Origin: Nematopogon swammerdamellus
Taxonomy: Eukaryota; Arthropoda; Insecta; Lepidoptera; Adelidae
Direction: 5' to 3'
Assembly: GCA_946902875.1 (NCBI GenBank)
Contig: OX336339.1
Location: forward strand, 2,226,397-2,290,396
DNA: 64,000 nucleotides
Part shown: piece after piece, positions 21,899-32,217 of the stretch
Position numbering within the stretch: the stretch's first letter is position 1
How the letters are laid out: each line of letters begins with the position of its first letter
Notes under the pieces: model-generated
What the model saw: the letters and a program-made list of their open reading frames with translations, nothing else
Database searches by the model: none
Told to the model about the DNA's origin: nothing
Made by a program: the position numbers and the translations under genes

Positions 21899-22950
21899 GT
21901 AATGACTGCGCTGCGCTATTGAGCGCTCGCTAAACGCGTTCGAGTTCAGTTTCAACTCAATGCAAATTATGTAATGGCAATAGCTTTCACCCCTTAATAA
22001 ACACATTTCGGTCAAACATGTCCAAAAAAGCTTTACAGTAAAGTGATGGTGTGAAAATGCTACTTTTAGATTATAAAATTGTTTTCTGTAAAGTCGGCTT
22101 ACGGACGATAGTTTTGCGTGATAACGTCAATTTCTGCTGCCCTGGTACTTTAGAAGCAGAGAGATAAATGTGTACAAGCCGACGCTTGGGCCGATTGTGC
22201 CTCTCTATCGCTCGTTACGCGCTCTCGCTTGCACACATAGGCTCAGTTGGAACGTGACACTTTTTCGTGCGTGCAGCCGGTGTTCGTCAATTTAAAAGAC
22301 GTGACGTTATCACGTCAAAAACAAATACTTCATAAATACATATTTTATAAATGTACATAATGTAAACTACAATCATATGATCATAATTTATTGCAATATA
22401 GCACTTAGTTTTTTTTTTAAATCAAATGTTTGTCTACAATTTAAATTACTTTTACTTAATTCTATATTATAACATTTACACATATCGTTGAAATATGGTA
22501 TCTATCAAGTAAAAAAAAATATTCAAAATTCCAAACATCAAAAGTTATACAATACCGCTATATATATACCGCTCCTTCCTACTAGAGGCACCACTGGCAA
22601 CGTGTCGGGTGTCGCGTGTCGCAGTTACGCGAGTCCTGGCAAGGTCTCCATTGTATAAGTTGAAAGGAATATCGTATAGGAGGTATCGTTAGAACCTACA
22701 GGGCGAACAGACGGACGGACGGACGGACAGACACCGCCTGCCCGATTTTATAGGGCAAGCTGACAGCGTCGCTGGCTACGGTACCCTAAAAATGAGAATC
22801 AAACATTTACACCAAGAGGACAACCGAAGGGAAGAACTGTGTCAGTTTCCATACAAAAAAATCGTTATACGAGTAACACCAATTTTGAGAGAAATGAAAT
22901 AAAGAAGAGAGAGAGAGAGAAAAAAAAACTATAAGGATATTTGGTTAAAG
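21899..22950. other. Mostly unassigned repeat-like DNA
   Basis: A GGAC-repeat tract and ACGGTACCCTAAAAAT near 22704-22795 look like a decayed R2-related end; 22840-22865 has a scrap of SINE tail; a short GA tract lies at 22905-22920. No gene seen. Confidence 0.35.
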
Positions 22951-22951
22951 C

Positions 22952-23050
22952 GAAGCACTGACATGGCACCTAGTTCACCCGTTGTTATGGGCTGACATCA
23001 CGGATGTTGTAGGTGATGTAGCAAACCTTGTCAGTTACCATAAAAAAAAA
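22952..23050 (+). mobile_element. S2-type tail fragment
   Basis: GAAGCACTGACATGGCACC to CAGTTACCATAAAAAAAA. Confidence 0.6.
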
Positions 23051-23145
23051 TATAATAAAAAAGATTTTTTGCCGCCTCGGCACCACAGACGGGTCGCCGC
23101 TAACGTAGATTGTAGCGGAGATACAATACAAACAATGTAGATTGT

Positions 23146-23471
23146 ACCGTGTGGGTCCGGTACTTTAAAAGAATAGCCCCACTGCATCGCTCCCCGTGTA
23201 TGTCGTAAAAGGCGACTAAGGGATATGACTCCCTTCTTATATTACTAGGTGGTAGGGTTTAACCCGCCCGGGTTTGTACCACCGCACTGAATGAAAGGTC
23301 GGTCGAAACGGCTATGTAAATAGTTTGTGTTTTCCGTCCAGTTCAGTGTAGCCGGAACGACCGAAGGGAAGCACTGACGTGGCACCAAGTTCAACCGGTG
23401 TTATGGGCTCACATCGCGGGTGTTGTAGGTGATATAGCGAACCGTGACAGTTTCCATAAAAAAAAAAAAAG
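23146..23471 (+). mobile_element. S1 SINE, full length
   Basis: ACCGTGTGGGTCCGGTACTT to GACAGTTTCCATAAAAA. Confidence 0.8.
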
Positions 23472-23972
23472 ATATGGGCGAAACATCGACAAGTGTAAGT
23501 CGTTCTCACGAATATACCGCATAACCGAAAACACTACAGTACTATAAAACAATTAAAGCTCACGGTCTGACGGAAAGCCGTCTGGAGCGGAAGCGTGGGT
23601 ACCGAGGCTGCGACATCGCTTCAATTCGGCCACCTTTATCGTTCGCCGTCGACGTATGTACGGCCCCTCCAGTCATCTACGGCGAGACCTTTTGCGATAC
23701 ACTGCGTGCCAGTTGGTTGCGAGGCCCACCGGTGGGCGCGCCGCTGTGACCCGGCGCACTCGCTCGGTCGAACGAGTAGTTAGCCTTCGGTACCGCGGGC
23801 GGGACAAGAGACATTTCGACCTGTACAGCAGCGGGAAGTTCTGCCAACTTTGCGTTGATTTATCGCACGAGAGCCCAGCGTGTAGGTGCTGATACCTACG
23901 TAACTGACACTAGGCGACCGGCGGCGCAGACCCGGAGTGGCGCGGTTCCTTAGCCCGCGGGCGGCGCGCCGG
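23472..23972. other. Unassigned GC-rich segment
   Basis: Open frames of 60-112 codons on both strands reflect GC content; none has a recognisable domain or splice context. It may be an old regulatory or exon-bearing island, but nothing supports that directly. Confidence 0.3.
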
Positions 23973-24345
23973 TGTTTTTTTTTTATGGAAACTGACACGG
24001 TTGGCTACATCTCCTACAACATCCGCGATGTCGGCCCATAACACCGGGTGAGCTAGGTGCCATGTCAGTGCTTCCCTTCGGTCGTGCCGGCTACACTGAA
24101 CTGCAGGTCTATTCTTGTAAATTCTGACAGCGGAATCAGCGCTGTTGTGGCGCTGAGAGCCACTTACCAAAGTGGCTCTCATCGCCACAACAGCGCTGAT
24201 TCCGCTGTCAGAATTTACAAGAATAGACCTGCTGGACGGAAAACACAAGCTATTTACATGGCCGTTTCGACCGACGTTTCATTCAGTGCGGTGGTAGCAA
24301 CCCGGGCGGGTTGACCCCTACCACCTAGTAAGGTAAGAAGGGAAG
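23973..24345 (-). mobile_element. S2-type SINE hosting a hairpin MITE
   Basis: Reverse T tail from poly-T to the CTAGTAAGGTAAGAAGGGAA block typical of the S2 junction. A 128-bp hairpin element at 24104-24231 splits the sequence between ACTGAACTG and GACGGAAAA. Confidence 0.7.
24104..24231. mobile_element. Snap-back MITE, 128 bp, with CTG duplication
   Basis: Almost the whole element is one hairpin: ~62-bp arms, one visible mismatch near the loop, a loop of about four bases. Ends are CAGGTCT and AGACCTG, and CTG occurs on both sides while uninterrupted SINE copies have it once. No coding. Confidence 0.85.
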
Positions 24346-24353
24346 GGGCCTAT

Positions 24354-24404
24354 CGGATTCCACGTAAAACTGTAGGCCGGGCCTACAGTTTTACGTGGAA
24401 TCCG
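24354..24404. repeat. Perfect 25-bp-arm palindrome of SINE sequence
   Basis: CGGATTCCACGTAAAACTG and its complement meet with one base between the arms. It derives from two S2 head/tail junctions in opposite orientation. Confidence 0.8.
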
Positions 24405-24429
24405 AACCACGGTCAAGTGATGCCGGATT

Positions 24430-24565
24430 ATTCCAATAGGTCACGAAATTTAGCGACCGAGGGGAGGCACTGACGTGGCACCAAGCTCACCCGGTGTTAT
24501 GGGCTGACATCATGGATGTTTTAAGTGATGTAAGCCAACCGTGACAGTTTCCATAAAAAAAAAAA
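24430..24565 (+). mobile_element. S1/S2 tail fragment
   Basis: AGGCACTGACGTGGCACCAA to GACAGTTTCCATAAAAA. Confidence 0.65.
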
Positions 24566-24867
24566 TGTATGCGTAAGGTTATAGGTAAGTATGCAGGTTG
24601 TAAACAGTATGAAGGCGACTAATTGGCGTTTCTACATTATGTCGACTAGGCATTGAGTGACTACATCTAGACAAATAATTAAGTACATACGCCCCTTAGC
24701 GTATCATTACCTGCTAATGAAAGACCATAAATGTATGCATTTTTAGTAGAATTAGTATTAGTTAGTTGTAGATTATAAAATTAGTTAAGCATTAAGTTTG
24801 GGCTTTTTAAAATGTGTATGTATTTTAAAAAACCAGAACACATCCCGCGCATCACTCAAGACGTATT

Positions 24868-25798
24868 AAAAAGCGGCCAAGTGCGTGTCGGGCGAGCCAC
24901 GCGCAGTGTAGGGTTCCGTTGTTGCGAAACTCTATCAAAATAAATTATTTGATTATTTGTATAATTTTGTAGGGGAAATAAATGAATGTTAATTTGAAAA
25001 AGTTTTTCAACAGTGAAATGATGGCTGTCGTCCGTACATTTTATAAGTTGTTCGACTATCACTCGTCAACTTGTACAACCTACTTAGCTGTGATAGTTTT
25101 CCTTTTAATTTAGATATATATACTACTGCTGTAAATTTTTTGACCATATCCACAGAGCATCAAATACCTACCGCCCGCGCCCCCAACTAGAGGTGCCCTA
25201 AGCGATAATATTTGAAACCCAAAAACTACACGCAGTGCTACTAGCGCTTCGTATGTGTGTGTGTGTGCTAGTATCGACACTACACACAAAGAGGAGCAAG
25301 TTAGGCACACGCACAAAACAAATGCACACGCACAACACACATATGTAAGTCATAGGCCACGCCTACAGGCTTCAAAGCCGCTGTAGGGAAATCGCGCTCG
25401 GGACGGTAGTACGGGCGGGCGCGCGCATTTGATGCTCTGTGGACATATCTAATAACAACCGTTTAGCTGGGGGGGGGGGCACTTGACTCTAACAAAAATT
25501 AGCACTTAAAAGCTTAATAATTCGCAAACGGATCCCTAAATCGAAAAATGCTTTTCACAAACCCACAATATTTTCCAAAGACCTATCCAACGACATCCCA
25601 CACGAACCCCAAAAAGAAATTCTTTAAAAATGTTTATTTTACCACTTTGTCGGCGTTATTATCATGTATACCCATACCAACTTACAACTTTCTAGTACTA
25701 AGAGTCTCTGAGCTAAGCCGCGGACAGACAGACGGACAGATAGACGGACGGACATGGCGAAACTATAAGGGTTCCTTGTTGACTACGGAACCCTAACA
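24868..25798 (-). mobile_element. R2-related repeat, diverged, with nested MITE
   Basis: Left end AAAAAGCGGCCAAGTGCGTG then GTAGGGTTCCGTTGTTGCG; right end GACAGACGGACAGATAGACG, GGACATGGCGAAACTATAAG and ACTACGGAACCCTAA. It resembles R2 ends but has a different body, so it is a sister family. Confidence 0.55.
25146..25448. mobile_element. MITE with 17-bp terminal repeats
   Basis: TCCACAGAGCATCAAAT at the left and its complement at the right bound ~300 bp; a (GT)n/CA-rich interior. CATAT-like words lie on both sides but I could not fix the duplication. Confidence 0.6.
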
Positions 25799-26798
25799 AG
25801 AAACCTACATATGTATCACAAGAATTGGCTGTACGGTCAAACGACCCTCGCCTTTCCGTCAGGATAAAAAAGGAAAAAAAAAATGTACGAAATAAATAAC
25901 AAAAGATTTTTTTTTTTTTTTTTTTATTTATTTAGGAATCAAACATTCAACATAAATACATGAAAACAAAACAAATAATAAGAAAATAAAAACAGACCAG
26001 CGAAGATTCCGTTAACAATAGACAATAGAAAAGAGAGAGAACAAAATGTAGTGTTGATCTTAGCTAATACTTAAATGTGATTTTTGAAGAGAGAAAAAAT
26101 AAAATAAAAATACCAACCGATGAAGAATCGAAACAAAAAGATCAGATTAACATATATAAAGTTAAAACGACGAGTATAACACATACAGGTAAAAATTGAC
26201 CAAGATACAGACTTTTTATTTTTTTTTTTTTACAAATGACAGCCTAATAACGACTTCAAAAATTGTTATACTAAATATTTTGTATTGACAATATTTTGAC
26301 CTTGCTTCGACTATCATGGAATAGATCGACATGTGAGAAATGTAGATTGTACGTGTTGCAACATCTTCGTATATATGAGTTACGCAGGTAATTAGTGCTA
26401 CTTTTAGGAACATGAAATAATTGGCGGATGAACAAGTTGGTTTGCCGCGTCGTCGTCGTAAATAAAAAGTAGGTATAGATTTTTGAGGTTCTCGCGATTC
26501 GAGAAGAAAACGCCAGACATTAGATGGACAACAGAAAGGGCTGTATACTTTAATTAGTTTTGCCTGTTCCGAAAAGGGACGAATAAATATATAAAAAAAA
26601 ATATCAATTTGTCAAAAAATGACAGAAAATTTGAAAATAATATTATTTTTAATATTTATTAGTTCTAGTTTTTTTTTGTGGTAGTTTCGCGTTTCTTCGC
26701 TGGATGACAAGACTGATTTTAGAAGAGAAGATAAAGAAGTAGAGAAGAGATACGGGAAATAAGGGTACACCCATTCGTTCTTTCTAGAATCTGTCGAG
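25799..26798 (+). promoter_or_regulatory. Upstream region of gene 1
   Basis: AT-rich with A/T homopolymers near 25911-25925 and 26217-26231. TATATAAAA starting at 26588 is a possible TATA box; a start near 26620 would give a ~180-nt leader to the ATG at 26799. No upstream coding exon is needed because the signal peptide is complete in the main frame. Promoter choice is inference. Confidence 0.3.
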
Positions 26799-29567
26799 AT
26801 GCGTTTGATCATCTGCTTACTGGGTTGCGTGAGTCTCGCCGGCGCGGGCATCGCAACCACCGCCGCCGGTACGCACACCGCAACCCCCACCGCCGGCGCG
26901 GACACTGCAACCACCACCGCAGGCACGGACACCGCAAAAACCACCGCCGCCGGTACGCACACCGCAACCACCACCGCCGGCGCGGACACTGCAACCACCA
27001 CCGCAGGCACGGACACGCCAAAAACCACCGCCGCCGGTACGCACACCGTAACCACCACCGCCGCCGCGGACACTGCAACCACCACCGCAGGCATGGACAC
27101 CGCAAAAACCACCGCCGCCGGTACGCACACCGCAACCACCACCGCCGGCGTGGACACTGCAACCACCACCGCAGGCACGGACACCGCAAAAACCACCGCC
27201 GCCGATACGCTCACCGCAACCACCACCGCCGGCGCGGACGCTGCAACCACCACCGCAGACACGGACACCGCAAAATCCACCGCCGCCGGTACGCACACCG
27301 CAACCCCCACCGCCGGCGCGGACACTGCAACCACCACCGCAGGCACGGACACCGCAAAAACCACCGCCGCCGGTACGCACACCGTAACCACCACCGCCGG
27401 CACGGACACTGCAACCACCACCGCAGGCACGGACACCGCAAAAACCACCGCCGCCGGTACGCACACCGTAACCACCACCGCCGCCGCGGACACTGAAACC
27501 ACCACCGCAGGCATAGACACCGCAAAAACCACCGCTGCCGGTACGCACACCGCAACCACCACCGCCGGCGTGGACACTGCAACCACCACCGCAGGCACGG
27601 ACACCGCAAAAACCACCGCCGCCGGTACGCTCACCGCAACCACCACCGCCGGCGCGGACACTGCAACCACCACCGCAGACACGGACACCGCAAAAACCAC
27701 CGCCGCCGGTACGCACACCGCAACCACCACCGCCGGCGCGGACACTGCAACCACCACCGCAGGCACGGACACCGCAAAAACCACCGCCGCCGGTACGCAC
27801 ACCGTAACCACCACCGCCGGCACGGACACTGCAACCACCACCGCAGGCACGGACACCGCAAAAACCACCGCCGCCGGTACGCACACCGTAACCACCACCG
27901 CCGCCGCGGACACTGCAACCACCACCGCAGGCATGGACACCGCAAAAACCACCGCCGCCGGTACGCACACCGCAACCACCACCGCCGGCGTGGACACTGC
28001 AACCACCACCGCAGGCACGGACACCGCAAAAACCACCGCAGCCGGTACGCTCACCATAACCACCACCGCCGGCGCGGACACTGCAACCACCACCGCAGAC
28101 ACGGACACCGCAAAAACCACCGCCGCCGGTACGCACACCGTAACCACCACTGCCGGTGCGGACACTGCAACCACCACCGCAGGCACGGACACCGCAAAAA
28201 CCACCGCCGCCGGTACGCACACCGCAACCACCACTGCCGGCGCGGACACTGCAACCACCATCGCAGGCACGGACACCGCAAAAACCACCGCCTCCGGTAC
28301 GCACACCGCAACCACCACCGCCGGCGCGGACACTGCCACCACCACCGCAGGCACGGACACCGGAAAAACCAACGCCGCCGGTACGCACAGCGCAACCACC
28401 ACCGCCGGCGCGGACACCGCAACCACCACCGCAGGCACGGACACCGCAAAAACCACCGCCGCCGGTACGCACACCGTAACCACCACCGCCGGCGCGGACA
28501 CTGCAACCACCACCGCAGGCACAGACACCGCAAAAACCATCGCCGCCGGTACGCACAGCGCAACCACCACCGCCGGCGTCGACACCGCAACCACCACCGC
28601 AGGCACGGACACAGCAAAAACCACCGCCGCCGGTACGCACACCGCAACCACCACCGCCGGCGCGGATACCGCAACCACTACCGCAGGCGCGGACACCGCA
28701 ACCACCGCAACCACCACCGCTGGCGCCGCCCCGGCCTCCGCCGCGCTGTCATACAAGTGCGACAGAGTCTACTTCGACGGCAAATACTACGACAAGGAGG
28801 TGCTTAGGTCCGACATCTACGCGGAGCATATATCCTGCATGGCGAGCACCGACACGCTTTTCTTCACGAACATCACCGACGGCGACACAGTCACCACATC
28901 CTACCTCGACCTCCGCACCAAGCGGATCGTCGACATCCCCGAGGTCAGCGATGGCCGCTCCGCCGCCTTTGACCTCGAGCGAAATCTCGTCTACATAAAC
29001 AGCGATAACGGCATCTACAAATTCGATCCTCGCACCGGATCCGTCGAGCCATACACGGCGATGGGTAAGAAAGTCTGGTGTATGGACTATGAACCTACGA
29101 GCAAGGCCGTCTACTACCTCACTATGGACAAACCCGACAGCGACCGGGATCCCGCGGTGTTCAGATACGACGGTAGCGAGACGACCGTGATAGCTCCGTC
29201 GAATAAATCTGTAGTTACGTTCGCCGTAAACGCGAACGAATACTTCTTCTGCAGCGACATTGCAGGGTTGTATCGGGTGGCGCGAGGCGTCAACCGCACC
29301 GAAGAGCCGTACAGCGTCGATATGGTCAAGTTCTTTTACGGCGTGAGTTTCGCGAAAGATATCAACGGCAAGATATACATAGTTGCTACGGGAGGCGTGT
29401 ACCTTCCGGACAGAGAGCGAAGGACGACCTACAAGGTGGCCGATTTACCTGAAATAGCCGGTTTGACTTTCGACGCTCACAACAATCCGATATATTCGAC
29501 TGATGAAAAAATTATTAGACTAATTCCCAGTAAATCTAACTGCCCTCAAAACGTAATTGATAAATAA
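26799..29567 (+). CDS. Secreted ommochrome-binding-like protein with a giant Thr/Ala repeat region
   Basis: Single 922-codon frame. Residues 1-17 (MRLIICLLGCVSLAGAG) are a signal peptide. From about residue 20 to 640 come ~22 copies of a 28-residue unit made of GTHTATTTAG, ADTATTTAG and TDTAK. From ~650 to 922 is a domain starting YKCDRVYFDGKYYDKEVL that resembles ommochrome-binding proteins of lepidopteran haemolymph, which are normally about 270-280 residues. Repeating motifs (IYKFDPRTG, VFRYDGSE, GLYRVARG) suggest a beta-propeller fold. The domain has five cysteines and three N-glycosylation sequons (NIT, NKS, NRT). The repeat keeps frame with both signal peptide and domain, which argues that it is translated; Thr density suggests heavy O-glycosylation (inference). 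Pigment binding itself is inferred from family. No intron is seen. Confidence 0.85.
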   Translation: MRLIICLLGCVSLAGAGIATTAAGTHTATPTAGADTATTTAGTDTAKTTAAGTHTATTTAGADTATTTAGTDTPKTTAAGTHTVTTTAAADTATTTAGMDTAKTTAAGTHTATTTAGVDTATTTAGTDTAKTTAADTLTATTTAGADAATTTADTDTAKSTAAGTHTATPTAGADTATTTAGTDTAKTTAAGTHTVTTTAGTDTATTTAGTDTAKTTAAGTHTVTTTAAADTETTTAGIDTAKTTAAGTHTATTTAGVDTATTTAGTDTAKTTAAGTLTATTTAGADTATTTADTDTAKTTAAGTHTATTTAGADTATTTAGTDTAKTTAAGTHTVTTTAGTDTATTTAGTDTAKTTAAGTHTVTTTAAADTATTTAGMDTAKTTAAGTHTATTTAGVDTATTTAGTDTAKTTAAGTLTITTTAGADTATTTADTDTAKTTAAGTHTVTTTAGADTATTTAGTDTAKTTAAGTHTATTTAGADTATTIAGTDTAKTTASGTHTATTTAGADTATTTAGTDTGKTNAAGTHSATTTAGADTATTTAGTDTAKTTAAGTHTVTTTAGADTATTTAGTDTAKTIAAGTHSATTTAGVDTATTTAGTDTAKTTAAGTHTATTTAGADTATTTAGADTATTATTTAGAAPASAALSYKCDRVYFDGKYYDKEVLRSDIYAEHISCMASTDTLFFTNITDGDTVTTSYLDLRTKRIVDIPEVSDGRSAAFDLERNLVYINSDNGIYKFDPRTGSVEPYTAMGKKVWCMDYEPTSKAVYYLTMDKPDSDRDPAVFRYDGSETTVIAPSNKSVVTFAVNANEYFFCSDIAGLYRVARGVNRTEEPYSVDMVKFFYGVSFAKDINGKIYIVATGGVYLPDRERRTTYKVADLPEIAGLTFDAHNNPIYSTDEKIIRLIPSKSNCPQNVIDK
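26860..28715 (+). repeat. 84-bp coding tandem array with 420-bp higher-order period
   Basis: The word GTACGCACACCG recurs every 84 bp. Variant units recur every five: a GCTCACCG variant near 27210, 27630 and 28050, and an ATGGACACC or ATAGACACC variant near 27090, 27510 and 27930. This shows at least three copies of a five-unit block, most simply from unequal crossing-over. Confidence 0.9.
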
Positions 29568-29568
29568 A
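29563..29568 (+). terminator. Poly(A) signal overlapping the stop codon of gene 1
   Basis: AATAAA is formed by the last Lys codon, the TAA stop and the next base. No other AATAAA occurs before the repeat DNA beginning near 29630, so it is the likely signal. Confidence 0.5.
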
Positions 29569-29692
29569 ATTTTGCTGCACATACTTCGTTGTGCTTACTT
29601 GAATTTCAAATCAAATTTAAATTATGTCTACTTCTTATAAAAGGGAACGTCTGTCTGTATGTATGTATGTTTCAGAAACCTAATCAGCCTCG

Positions 29693-30066
29693 ATAGTTCA
29701 GTGGTCGACTCAGTCGACTGTCGCTATTGATTGTTAAGCAACGCTGGGCCGGTCAGTCTTGGATGGGTGACCGCTCGACCGTTGGAGGCTGACCGTGGTT
29801 CGGATTCCACGTAAAACTGCAGGTCCCTTCCCTTCTTACCTTGCTAGGTGGTAGGGATCAACCCGCCCGGATTGGTATCACCGCACTGAATAAAACGTCG
29901 GTCGGAACGGCTATGTAAATAGTTTGTGTTTGTGTTGTGTGCAGCCGGCACGACCGAAGGGAAGCACTGACATGACACCTAGTTTACCCGGTGTTATGGG
30001 CTGACATCTCGGCTGACATCACGGATGTTGTAGGTGATATTGCCAACCGTGTCAGTTTAACAAAAA
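29693..30066 (+). mobile_element. S2 SINE (tRNA/5S-like head plus tail T)
   Basis: Head H2 begins TCAGCCTCGATAGTTCAGTG, an A-box-like block. It contains GTTAAGCAACGCTGGGC and CTTGGATGGGTGACCGCTC, matching the 5S rRNA internal control region, then GGTTCGGATTCCACG and the T tail. It ends GTCAGTTTAACAAAAA, ~125 bp after the stop of gene 1. Confidence 0.75.
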
Positions 30067-30247
30067 CTCCAGAACCACTGAACAGATTTTGTTGCTGTTT
30101 GCACCAATGGAAAGAGCAGTTCTTGATTCTCACTATAGGCTAAAAGACATTAAACCCACCCTCTTCCCTTTTGCTAAATGCCATCACGCTGAATAACCTT
30201 AGGGCTGAGCACTACTGAGCAGTATCAAATAAGGTATAGTATGGACG

Positions 30248-30268
30248 GGAGAGAGAGAGAGAGAGAGA
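30248..30268. repeat. (GA)n microsatellite
   Basis: About ten GA dinucleotides. Confidence 0.9.
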
Positions 30269-30304
30269 ATATAAAAGAAGCGATCGCTTAGATTCAGATT
30301 CAAA

Positions 30305-30450
30305 TTTTATTTTTTATGGAAACTGACACGGTTGGCTACATCACCTACAACATCCGTGATGTCAGCCCATAACACCGGGTGAACTAGGAGCCATGTCAGT
30401 GATTCCATTCATTTCAGGACGGAAAACACAAACAATTTACATAACCGTTT
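30305..30450 (-). mobile_element. S1/S2 tail, rearranged
   Basis: Reverse T tail with an internal deletion between CAGTGATTCCATTC and GGACGGAAAACAC. Confidence 0.55.
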
Positions 30451-30489
30451 CAGATTCAGATATATTTATTATCATATTTGCGTTTAAAT

Positions 30490-30543
30490 CTTATTTGCTA
30501 TTAAACCGAGACTACAGCGAGCGAAGCCGCGGGAAAAAGCTAG
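30490..30543 (+). mobile_element. HEL 3' terminus
   Basis: GCGAGCGAAGCCGCGGGAAA followed by AAGCTAG, the 3' end only. Confidence 0.5.
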
Positions 30544-30774
30544 TTTCCAATAAGAGAGCATATTTCATCAGCTAGCCGGTACCTCGGCGGCGGCGCAGCG
30601 GCGGCGCGGAGGTGGTAGTGCAACTAAGTAGGCAGTGTTGGCCCAGATGTCTACTTATACATAGGTACGCAACTGTCTGTACCGAGTTACCCAACTAGGT
30701 TGCTCCTACGTGGGGCACACTAAAAGTTTCCGGAATTAATAAGAATAAAATACTATTAAAGGTCAATAATGAAT

Positions 30775-31430
30775 TTATTGTTTCTCAAAATATTCTCCCT
30801 TTGCGTAAATGCACTTTTTCATACGATTAAACCAATTTTGAAAACTTTTGTGCCACTCCTCCGTGGTGACCTCAGAAACGTGTTTTTCATATTCTTCGAC
30901 AGCCTCTTCTGGTGATGAAAATCGTTGACCGCGTAATTGGTTCTTAATTTTTGGGAACAGAAAAAAGTCACAAGGTGCCGTCACCTGTTACTATGTCCCA
31001 CACCAAATTTGAAGCGCCTTTGTTGAATTTGGTAAGCATGGCATTGCACCAAGTGACGCGGTGCGTTTTTTGAGCCTCGGTCAAATTGTGTGGGATCCAC
31101 CGCGAGCACAGCTTTCTCACACCCAAATGTTTGTGTAGGATTGATTGTATTTGACTCATGCCTATGTCTAAGGATGCCCGAATCTCATGGTAGGTCACAT
31201 GCCTGTCTGTTTCGATCATACGGCGCACAGCATCGATGTTTTTGTTGTTCACAGCGGTGAACGGGCGACCAGCGCGAGATTCGTCACTGAGATTGACACG
31301 ACTGCGCTTGAATTCTGCAAACCAGCAATAAATAGTCGTCTTGCATGGTGCTTCATCGCCAAAAGCAGAATGAAGCCGAGCGAGGCTCTGATGAGCTGTC
31401 AAATTACACTTAAAATCGTAGAAAATCATA
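30775..31430 (-). pseudogene. mariner transposase, internally deleted and frameshifted
   Basis: The N-terminal part (AHQSLARLHSAFGDEAPC, then TIYCWFAEFKRSR, RAGRPFTAV, HLGVRKLCSRWIPHNLT) covers the helix-turn-helix region and runs to VTGD, the first catalytic Asp region. It then fuses out of frame to a C-terminal part starting APCDFFLFPKIKNQL. The central catalytic region including the second Asp motif is missing, so it cannot be active. Confidence 0.85.
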
Positions 31431-31573
31431 CTACGAAAATTTTGCCGGGTTAAATTTATGCTAATGTAGACACAAAGTGTAGACACGCAATTTTTAAAAT
31501 GGCGCCACAATGGAAAAAAAAATTGACAGTCAGATGAAACAAACTGCATTCTACAGCCAAAGAGTTCCATTTT

Positions 31574-31609
31574 TAACCCCCGACGAAAAACGGAGGGGTG
31601 TTATAAGTT

Positions 31610-31668
<59 letters not shown>

Positions 31669-32094
31669 TGTGGCATCGTAGCTCCCAAACGGATGGACCG
31701 ATTTGGATGCGGTTTTTTTTATTAGGAAGCTTATTTAATCGGGATGGTTCTTAGCTATGTTTGTAATCAATTAATCAAGTAATTAAGTAATGAAAAAATT
31801 TATTATCTCAAAAAGTGGACCGATTTTCATGCGGTTTCTTTTAAAAAGCTTGAAATAAAAGTTAAATTACAAATTTAAAAAACCCCCGACCCTTAAAAAG
31901 CCAAAAATAATTTCCGTTTACTTACTTAAAGGAGTCGGGGGACCGCTAAGTAAATAAAATATAAAACTCAGAGCTGCGCGGGAATTTACTTAGCGGTCTC
32001 CCGACTCCTTTAAGTAAGTAAACGGAAATTATTTTTGGCTTTTTAAGGGTCGGGGTTTCTTAAGGGTCGGGGGTTTTTTGAATTTGTAATTTTC
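31574..32094 (+). mobile_element. GT-family repeat, copy d, nested in mariner
   Basis: AACCCCCGACGAAAAACGG, ~25 GT units, the AGCTCCCAAACGGATGGACC block and the long terminal fold-back (arms near 31870-31945 and 31985-32060). The last ~18 bases are duplicated (AGGGTCGGG repeated). Confidence 0.75.
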
Positions 32095-32217
32095 AAATGT
32101 TGTAATTACTTTTTAAATATTGTTTATGTAAGTGGCCAATTCCGGAAACTTTTAGTGTGCCCTATGTATCTTTCCACTACCAATGCATAGTTACTGATAT
32201 TATATCATAGTCAGGTT

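Larger units (their letters stand above)
30712..32162 (-). mobile_element. mariner deletion derivative with a nested GT repeat
   Basis: Inverted ends GGGCACACTAAAAGTTTCC and complement (about 25 bp) bound the element. A broken mariner transposase lies at 30775-31430 on the minus strand. A GT-family repeat (31574-32094) has inserted between the transposase N-terminus and the right end. The flanking TA duplication is not clear at the left. Confidence 0.8.

Noticed and set aside
26612..28756. Minus-strand open frames of 714, 607 and 207 codons, and extra plus-strand frames, across the gene 1 array
   Set aside because: A repeat whose unit is divisible by three and lacks stops keeps all frames open. 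These frames have no signal peptide or domain, whereas the 922-codon frame joins a signal peptide to a recognisable domain.
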